Shown here: positions 57,843 through 64,000 of the stretch, piece by piece | How positions within the stretch are numbered: position 1 is the first letter of the stretch | Layout of the letters: each line of letters begins with the position of its first letter | NCBI GenBank assembly: GCA_934045075.1 | Contig: OW203731.1 | Span: 16,383,570 to 16,447,569 of the forward strand | Length of the DNA stretch: 64,000 nucleotides | From: Yponomeuta sedellus | Lineage: Eukaryota; Arthropoda; Insecta; Lepidoptera; Yponomeutidae | Reading direction: 5' to 3' | The notes under the pieces: generated by a model | Databases searched by the model: none | Seen by the model: only the letters and a program-made list of their open reading frames with translations | Told to the model about the DNA's origin: nothing | Translations under genes and position numbers: made by a program

Positions 57843-58105
57843 GGGCATAGCTCTTCTCAGAGAGAGAGAGAGTATGAGTTTACCTAATTACAGGATTGGC
57901 AATTTCAAGCCTTGAGCGCTGGTAGCGCAGCGGTAGAACATTGGGTTCTCAATCAGGAGGTCGTTCGAATCCCGTCAAGTACTAATTAATTTCAACTTCA
58001 TTTTGCTAAGCTACGTACATTTGTGAAGTGATAGTAGCAATACCACTCGCTAACCGTGAAGGAAAACATCGTAACGAAACCCGAGTGTCCGTTACGGCGC
58101 AAACT
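57843..58105 (+). mobile_element. SINE-2 with tRNA-like head, joined to an inverted 3' piece
   Basis: 57843-57907 is a minus-oriented SINE-2 3' piece (ctcttctcagagagagagag ... attggcaatttcaagc). From about 57910 the plus-oriented head (gcgcagcggtagaac ... tcgttcgaatcccgtc) leads into the body (agcaataccactcgctaacc, gaaacccgagtgtccg), truncated before 58106. Confidence 0.6.
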
Positions 58106-58160
58106 GTTATAGAACTAAGCTAAGCACAGTACTAAGCGAACCTATTTCCCCGCCTTCCAG

Positions 58161-58301
58161 TGTACCCAGCCTACAAGAAGAACGAAGCCGGCTTCACGAC
58201 ATGTCCGTCGCTGGAGACGCGCTACACTGGCGAGCCGAACAACCGCGCCGCCGCCGCGCGGCGCCCCGCAGACATCGTGCGGACAAGGAATCCTGGCACA
58301 T
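58161..58301 (+). CDS. Src64B: Src64B-like tyrosine kinase, second coding exon (unique region)
   Basis: Acceptor ccgccttccag, donor TGTAAGT. In phase with exon 1 it encodes VYPAYKKNEAGFTTC, then SLETRYTGEPNNRAAAARRP and ADIVRTRNPGT. The AYP...YKK and SL(D/E)(S/T)RYT-(P/G)-(D/E)PN-R patterns and the later DI(I/V)R segment follow the unique region of Drosophila Src64B, which is otherwise poorly conserved. The 141-nt length leaves one base for the next codon. This region has no fold; in Src kinases it tunes membrane and partner binding. An alanine/arginine-rich run (RAAAARRP) comes from a GC-rich stretch. Confidence 0.8.
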
Positions 58302-58311
58302 GTAAGTTTTT

Positions 58312-58520
58312 AAAGGCGTGTGGCGAGCACATGTCAACTCTGGGTGCGCACTATAAACTCCATCGTTCCTGCATCGCGCAATCAAAGTATTTCAATTGAT
58401 ATACCACAAATATAACGTCCGACGAGGAACAGAGGGACCGGCCGTCCCCGGGCATACAATCTGCCTGGTAGGAAATTTCCCTTTATAGTGGAAGAGCACG
58501 ATCACCCGCTCTTCCCTGTA
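58312..58520 (-). mobile_element. 200-bp repeat E, inverted copy next to a splice donor
   Basis: Starts about 10 bp after the exon-2 donor and is the inverse of 52079-52278: ggcgagcacatgtcaactct at the left, gatcacccgctcttccct at the right. Confidence 0.8.
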
Positions 58521-58921
58521 GTGGTGACCCTCGACAGAACAATGTCAACCTTCATTCGCTCTCGCACCTTTTCATTTCACCACTCCACATAGAATAAGTC
58601 TCAAAGCAAGGCAACATGTACATAACATGTACCTAATATTCCTCTTCCCTCTCACTTCATCAGTTCCACTATACTCGTAGTCAATGCACCGAGTACTGGG
58701 ACTGACGGTGATTTTCCTCCAACCCCTCGGCACAGCAGCTACCGTGATAGCAACAGTACACTTTTCCAGTGGTACAGCAGCCTTAACCGGTTCCTACCAC
58801 ATGAGTGGACCCTACCACATGAGTACTGTCGCCGGTGAAGTGACTGTTAGCCGCCGAACACCCTCAACCGCTAGTCGCCTCCTGGCTCAGCGTCACCTGG
58901 CTCTTGCATAGAGCAGAGACC

Positions 58922-59460
58922 TCGGCCTTATTTATAAAAACACTATACCTTGAAAGCACTCCTTAGAGACTATTAGTTTAAACTGTGATTATTTCTTTGT
59001 AAAATGTCCACCACGGACTATGTGCTAACCCTGGTCCCAGCGACACACGAAGATGGGAAGGATGGCTGGAGTGATCTCACAGCCCTGCTACGTACAATGG
59101 CCCAACTATGAGGCTAAGTGCGGAAACCACAGGACAATCTAACTAACTAACGAAGATGGGAAAAAAAATCTGTGGAACCACCATTGCTGCTTAGTTGATA
59201 TCAACCCTTTGTATGTCCCCGTTGCTGTGGCACGGGTCTCTCCCTGCATCGCAAGAAGGTTAGGCCATACTCCACAACGGTGGCCAAGTCTGGGTTAGTA
59301 AAGGATTGTAAGACGGGGGGCCTTACTGTCAGAAGTTATCAAGCCGCCCATGGCCTCTGACATGGCTTGACGGCTGCTATTACATCACAGCACGGTTAAC
59401 ACGAGTATTTTAGTGAGCCTTTTTGGAGTGTTTTAAGGATATGTGTCGTCATAGATAAGG
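58922..59460. mobile_element. TIR element carrying repeat A (59195-59400)
   Basis: Left cggccttatttataaaaaca with aaagcactcc; right ttttggagtgttttaaggat with catagataaggccg: diverged inverted ends related to the hairpins at 30080-30271. A full-length repeat A lies inside. Confidence 0.6.
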
Positions 59461-59734
59461 CCGTATTATTACGTTTAACACCACGTATTATATTCCGCGG
59501 TGGTAGGTATTATATTGCGCATCTTCAGTCGTAGATTACTTATGTTTATTAAGCTTGGCACGCTAACACGCGCGCGTGACGTCATTCGCTTCTCCTTACC
59601 CCACATACGCTAGACTGGGGCAGGGGAAGAGGAATGACGTTAATGTGATTTATACGTCTTATATACTCGTAGAACGTCTAGTGGTTCGATATTTAGGATG
59701 GCCTCTCACGAAGCGGGTTTCTATGACATAACAT

Positions 59735-59895
59735 TGACATACAGGCACATATTATATTGCTTCTGGCCCCACACTAGGACACTAAGTATGTGTCGTAAGA
59801 ACCAGAAACAGCGAAATCACAAACATGTAAACCTCCAAGACCTGGTTTTTTTTTGTCCCCAGCCGGGTCTGAACTCGGGACCCCTCGCATATACG
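59735..59895 (-). mobile_element. SINE-3, decayed copy
   Basis: Plus strand: tattgcttctggccccacac, gaaatcacaaacatgtaaac, ctccaagacctgg, then a mutated T-arm (ccgggtctgaactcggga). Confidence 0.6.
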
Positions 59896-59958
59896 AAGGT
59901 AGTTTGGTTTTAATTTACAAAGGACATGCTGGATCGCAAAGAAACTATAGGTACCACT

Positions 59959-60147
59959 AGGCTACGCGCACACGCGTTACTTTTGTCACCGTGACTGTTT
60001 CGTCACTCTTATCAAGGCCGTGGATATGTATGGAGCGCGTATATTACGACGTGACAACTGGGTGACATTTCGCGCATCTGCATACATATCTACGGAGTGA
60101 CGAAACAGTCACGGTGACAAAAGTAACCCGTGCGCGCTTAGCCTTAT
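59959..60147. mobile_element. MITE with 50-bp inverted ends
   Basis: aggctacgcgcacacgcgtt with acttttgtcaccgtgactgt and ttcgtcac at the left; exact or near-exact inverse at the right (gtgacgaaacagtcacggtg, acaaaagtaacccgtgcgcg, cttagcct). Internal 85 bp unique. Confidence 0.85.
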
Positions 60148-60550
60148 TTAGACATCGACGCTGGAAAGGCAAACTTCCTGCAGCGCCATTTTGCAACTTT
60201 ACAGGAGAGCTATTCAAATTTTGAGAATTTTAAAAGTAAATCGAGTAAAATCAATTTTTTACTCGTTTTTTATGTATGAATAAAAAAAATTTTTGTTTTT
60301 TTTATATATGAATAAAAAGAAATTTGTACCGCCGAAGCATAACTCGGAAATCATAATTTTATTTCAACGTAAAAAAATATATTATGTTTGTTTAATGTCA
60401 ATGTACAATGTTGTTGATGTCTTCTCGGTTTCGAATTGTAGTGAAGAAAGGAGTAAAAAAAACTCCACTAAGAGAATTTTTTCTCAAATCATTTGAAATC
60501 AAATACATCAAGTTGATATGAGCACCTACCTAACGAGATCCCAAGGCTCC

Positions 60551-60810
60551 TTCTTCTTCAGGCTATATTATTCAACTGCTGGACATAGCCCTCCCCTAAT
60601 GAGCGCCATAGCGCAAGGTTGTGCCATCATTGGGGGGTAATGTCCATAATCCCCACGCTGGCCATGCGGGTTGGGGATCGCAGTTCGGTGGAATTGTACT
60701 GCAGGGGGCGCTGCTGCCCACCCCCCAGTTTATGCCCCTTAGTCGCCTTTTACGACACCCGCGGGAAGAAATTGGGTTGGTGCTATTCTCTAGGCCGACA
60801 CCACACAGCA
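60551..60810 (+). repeat. Dispersed repeat C
   Basis: ttcaggctatattattcaac, catagccctcccctaatgag, cataatccccacgctggcca, cttttacgacacccgcggga and ctaggccgacaccacacagc. Confidence 0.8.
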
Positions 60811-60874
60811 GCACACAGCTTTATTACTTACTTCAGTTGTTTACTGTTATTTTAATTAAGCGTATTAAACCTCT

Positions 60875-60975
60875 GGCTATCTGGCACGGATAGCCAGAGG
60901 TCGTGGGTTCGAATCCCGGCATGGGTGGTAAAAATTCCACCACAATTTTTAGCCTCTAAATAGGTTTATAAAACA
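60875..60975 (+). mobile_element. tRNA-derived SINE, 5'-truncated, with foldback start
   Basis: Starts with an inverted duplicate of the anticodon-arm region (cctctggctatc / gatagccagagg), then the T-arm (gtgggttcgaatcccggcat) and body (tagcctctaaataggtttat). Confidence 0.7.
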
Positions 60976-61049
60976 AGTTATAATTTTTTCCGTTGGTGAC
61001 GCTAGTAAGCCCCCGAAGCGCCTTAATTACTTACTTCAGTTCTTCTTCT

Positions 61050-61258
61050 TCTTCAGGCTATATTAGTCCACTGCTGGAAACAGCCCTCCCCTAATGAGCG
61101 CCATAGCGCAAGGTTGTACCATCATTTGGGGGTAATGCCCATAATCCCCACGCTGGGCATGCGGGTTAGGTTTGCAGTTTGGTGGAATTGTACTGCAGGG
61201 GCGCTGCTGCCCATCCACCGGTTTGTGTCCCTTAGTCGCCTTTTACGACACCCGCAAG
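61050..61258 (+). repeat. Dispersed repeat C, 3'-truncated
   Basis: Same order as at 60551 from ttcaggctatattagtccac to cttttacgacacccgc, then it stops. Confidence 0.8.
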
Positions 61259-62279
61259 CCTCCTTAAAAAGATTAAATAAATTTATTCGGAATTATTAAC
61301 ACGGTCGAACCGCTATTTGTCTCCTCTGAGCATATTGATTCCTCTGTGCTATTGATAGTGTTTCATTGCAAACCGTCGTTTGAAAATTAAAACCAAACTA
61401 GGCGTTTTTATGAGAATCGGTTCTTCGATTCGACTGTGTTTACGACAATTTTATTATATTTTTCACAGGCTGAACGCCTATCGCCTATAGCTGGCATCAT
61501 TCAGCAATCCCCACAGTAAACTCCAGTAAATCAGTACGTACAGTCAACAGCGGGTCAACCTTTACATCTTTGTTGCAAAGTCGTCTTAACGTAACTGAAT
61601 AGAGAGTGAAAATATTGATGTACTGTCGACTGTACGAAGTTTTCTGTGCCTTTGAAATTTAACGAAGGCCCCCAGTGTCTTTTTTGATATAGGTACTTGA
61701 TTAATACAGCGTTCAGTGGCAATTCCTGTCTACTGTATATAGACGGTCGAAGTAAATACACTGTAGACTGTAAGTGATGATGATCATGTGATAGGTGGTG
61801 ACTATCCTTGGTGGTGATGATTATACTAGAATCATAACCTTTAGCATGTGTACCTGTGCTAGCATAGTACCGGGGATATACAGTTTCTCGGGTATACCTA
61901 TTCTTAGATAGAGAAGGGTTGCCCAGTACCTATACTCTCGGCTTAGCTGGCTTAATCTACAAGGCTCCCATCAGCTCGCTGGACCTACAAAGTGAGGCAG
62001 ATTGCTCGTAGCGGCTGGACGATGATGGATAGGAAATGCCTTGGGGTAGGCCTACGACTAGTAGTCCATGATCGCGGGCCGATTGATCGAGCGAACTCGA
62101 CTAATCCGCGGAAGAAAAACATTACAATGTTTTTCATCTCAGTTAGTTATTTTCATGATATTATAAACTTATGTGTGGATGTCGAAAGCATAAATAAATG
62201 ATTTATCTATCTATCTATCAGTGCACAATGCCCGCACAAACTATGCACAGTTAAAACATCGTCCTGTGACCTTCCACAG

Positions 62280-62490
62280 GTATATCGAACGGCGGCCGGC
62301 GCGTGGTGAAAGCGCTGTGTGCGTACACGGCACGTGCGGACTCCGACATCACGTTCCGCAAAGGCGACCGCATGGAGGTGCTGAACGACACGGAGCCCGA
62401 CTGGTGGCGGGTACTCCACTTGCCCACCAGACGAGAGGGGCTCGTGCCCGTCAACTTCGTCGCGGAGGAGAGCTCCGTCGAGTGTGAAGA
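62280..62490 (+). CDS. Src64B: Src64B-like tyrosine kinase, third coding exon (SH3)
   Basis: Acceptor ccttccacag, donor GTGAGT. In phase it encodes CISNGGRRVVKALCAYTARA, then DSDITFRKGDRMEVLNDTEP, DWWRVLHLPTRREGLVPVN, FVAEESSVECE. This is a complete SH3 domain: ALxAY start, acidic RT loop, the paired WW of the ligand groove, and the P-x-N-F/Y-V end. It binds proline-rich partners and the kinase's own linker. Against Drosophila Src64B the match is close (KGDRMEV, DWWRV, EGL-P-NFVAEE). The first tyrosine of the usual ALYxY is Cys here. Confidence 0.9.
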
Positions 62491-62858
62491 GTGAGTGTAT
62501 TACCAGTTGGAGTCGATGGATTATTATCAGAAGTGGGATTCTCTCGATACGCTAGCAATCCCACTTCTGATGGTCATATTGAAGATTGAAATCAGATTGC
62601 ATATTTATGTGATTAGGTGTTTGGTTCGAGCGTCTAAGCCCGGTTTTTTATTGAAAAAAGTGAATGAAGTTATTCATTCAGAAGTGGGATTACAAAATTC
62701 TGAGATATTTTGATAATCCCACTTCTGATAGTAAATAAATTTTAAGTCGAATTTCTGCACGATTCTTCATTTTATCTATTTTCTATCGTAAGGAGAACAT
62801 ATGATAGAGTTTTTAATACTTCCAAAGTGTCTAAATGTTAACTTCGTCTCCGTTCCAG
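62491..62858 (+). other. Src64B intron 3 with two mini-hairpins
   Basis: Two hairpins with the same arms, atcagaagtgggatt and its inverse aatcccacttctgat, at 62527-62576 and about 62669-62730. The second is imperfect at its left end. Confidence 0.75.
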
Positions 62859-63112
62859 TTGGTTCTTCCCGCACGTCTCACGCAAGGAGGCAGACAAGTT
62901 TCTCTTAGCGGAGTCGAACCCGCGGGGCACGTTCCTCGTTCGGCCGGCGGAGCACAACCCTCACGGGTTCAGCCTCAGCGTCAAGGACTGGGAAGAGGGT
63001 CGGGGCTACCACGTCAAACACTACAAGATAAAACCGCTCGACAACGGCGGCTTCTACATCGCGACCAACCAGACCTTTCCCAGTTTGCCGGCGCTGGTCA
63101 TGAGCTACACGA
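62859..63112 (+). CDS. Src64B: Src64B-like tyrosine kinase, fourth coding exon (SH2)
   Basis: Acceptor tccgttccag, donor GTAAG. In phase it encodes DWFFPHVSRKEADKFLLAES, NPRGTFLVRPAEHNPHGFSL, SVKDWEEGRGYHVKHYKIKP, LDNGGFYIATNQTFPSLPA and LVMSYT. This is nearly the whole SH2 domain, which binds phosphotyrosine; the FLVR arginine and the HYKI histidine are present. The WF(F)...SRKEAD-LLL start, SVKDWEEGRGYHVKHY and NGGFYIATNQTFPSL follow Drosophila Src64B closely. FLVRPA replaces the usual FLVRxS. One base (A) is left for the next exon; the kinase domain is outside the window. Confidence 0.92.
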
Positions 63113-64000
63113 GTAAGTTGGATTTCGTGTGTTTTCTTTGGAGAGCCGCTTCCGTTTTTATTGTACGTGGTCTAGAACCGGTACCAACCTAGGAACGGAA
63201 CCGGTTTTGCTTGATCTACATAGTGATCGCAGCTGAAGTAAGGAAGTATGGAAGTTCTTTCGGTCTTTATAATACCACGATTCCTATAAAACACTCCTTG
63301 TATCTGTATATGTCACCGGAAGATAACAAGATCCGCAAGCTTTAGCTTTATTATAGTCTTACATCATTTTAACGATTTTTTTTATTTTCGACTTTTTTAA
63401 TCGACTTCTTACTATTTTGGTCATGACCACTATAAAACTTTCGTAGCTCTGTGGTAAATTTCACTTCATCAACGATATTTCTAGATGGAGCAGGAACACG
63501 TGACTTATTGAACCAATCAGAGCGCAGGTGGCGTTTCGTTAAGGCTTACTTATTATTTTACGCTTAAATTTGGTAAGTTTATCAATTTGCGAAAATGTGG
63601 GCGTAAGATAATACAATACAGGGCGTCCCAAAGTTATGGGCCATGAAGGGAAAGTACCTTGAATATCGTAGATAGGGTATTTTGCTGAAAGAAGACTATG
63701 TTATTTTTAAAAGATAGTAATTCTGCATTCAAAGATTTTCTAAAAATTACTTGCCTTGTCTGGGAATCGAATCGACTTAAATTAAAAAAAAAAACACCCC
63801 TACTTTTATGATGCCAATCGAAAAAATGGCCAAAAACTAATAACTCTTCTTAAGTAACATAGTATTTTAAAAGAAAGGAACAGCGTGAAATTATTCATTT
63901 TAATCAAATTAAAAACATACATGAAACTGCCATAGTCAATGAAGTGGGTATTTTTTTGTAAATTAATTAATTAAATGCTCAAAATGTGATCCCTCTTGTC
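63113..64000 (+). other. Src64B intron 4, start; unidentified repeat at the edge
   Basis: Starts gtaagttgg. tccttgtatctg near 63290 with aaaacactcc resembles an arm of the foldback family at 30080. From about 63620 cagggcgtcccaaagttatg begins what looks like a repeat (it runs off the window). No coding sequence seen. Confidence 0.5.

Larger units (their letters stand above)
52448..58160 (+). other. Src64B intron 1 (5.7 kb), repeat-filled
   Basis: Holds repeat B (52515-52620), a hairpin (53080-53128), the perfect palindrome at 54383, a foldback element (54802-55010), a TATG microsatellite (55139-55262), repeat A (55340-55425), repeat B (56000-56290), SINE-2 (56495-56625), a hAT-type element (57323-57834) and SINE-2 (57905-58105). 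53130-54380 otherwise shows nothing recognisable. Confidence 0.7.
58302..62279 (+). other. Src64B intron 2 (4.0 kb), repeat-filled
   Basis: Contains repeat E (58312-58520, inverted), a foldback element with repeat A inside (58922-59460), SINE-3 (59735-59895), a foldback element (59959-60147), repeat C twice (60551-60810, 61050-61258), a SINE (60875-60975) and a tatctatctatctatc run at the 3' end. 61260-62200 shows nothing else recognisable. Confidence 0.7.

Overview
The window is eukaryotic, AT-rich, intron-containing and packed with decayed mobile DNA. The one host gene I can identify is an insect-type Src64B tyrosine kinase. The repeats (several Helitron families with CTAG ends, tRNA-headed SINEs, many small foldback MITEs) look like those of a moth or butterfly genome. 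That placement is inference from repeat style; I cannot name a species.

Host gene. Four plus-strand exons (52360-52447, 58161-58301, 62280-62490, 62859-63112) join in phase. They encode the start of a Src-family non-receptor tyrosine kinase that matches Drosophila Src64B best: an acylated MGNKCC start, a short unique region, SH3 and SH2. The kinase exons lie beyond the right edge. The introns are long and filled with repeats.

Most interesting object. 4882-11099 is a structurally complete 6.2-kb DNA transposon. It has 34-bp terminal inverted repeats beginning CGCTACCTTGGGG and a perfect 4-bp target-site duplication, ATGT. Many copies of a motif related to the terminal repeat lie inside both ends. 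It carries one minus-strand gene whose two exons join into a protein of about 1129 residues. The C-terminal half resembles the uncharacterised DUF7869 family and shows a CxxC...H cluster and a D...D...(D/E) arrangement, so I read it as a candidate DDE-type transposase. The N-terminal half contains about ten copies of a 30-residue repeat. Whether this is a new group or a member of a known 4-bp-TSD superfamily such as Sola needs a search. A deleted PIF/Harbinger element (3816-4863, TSD TAA) sits 18 bp to its left.

Other mobile DNA, left to right: a Helitron remnant (2830-3544); tRNA-derived SINEs, including one with an 11-bp TSD (16429-16578), composite copies with a shared 160-bp linker, and an inverted twin-priming-like copy with a 17-bp TSD (28383-28499); foldback elements at 21325, 23136, 25586, 30080, 39977, 41124, 51645, 54802, 58922 and 59959; small Helitrons (26295-26643, 26739-27062, about 27076-27285, 28181-28366, 42245-42620); a LINE reverse-transcriptase tail (31460-31909); an IS630/Tc1-type transposase tail (about 32490-32800); a deleted Helitron with its helicase and both termini (32821-36047); a near-identical tandem duplication (44961-46781); and a hAT-type element with an 8-bp TSD (57323-57834). 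The remaining stretches are intergenic or intronic DNA in which I see no gene.
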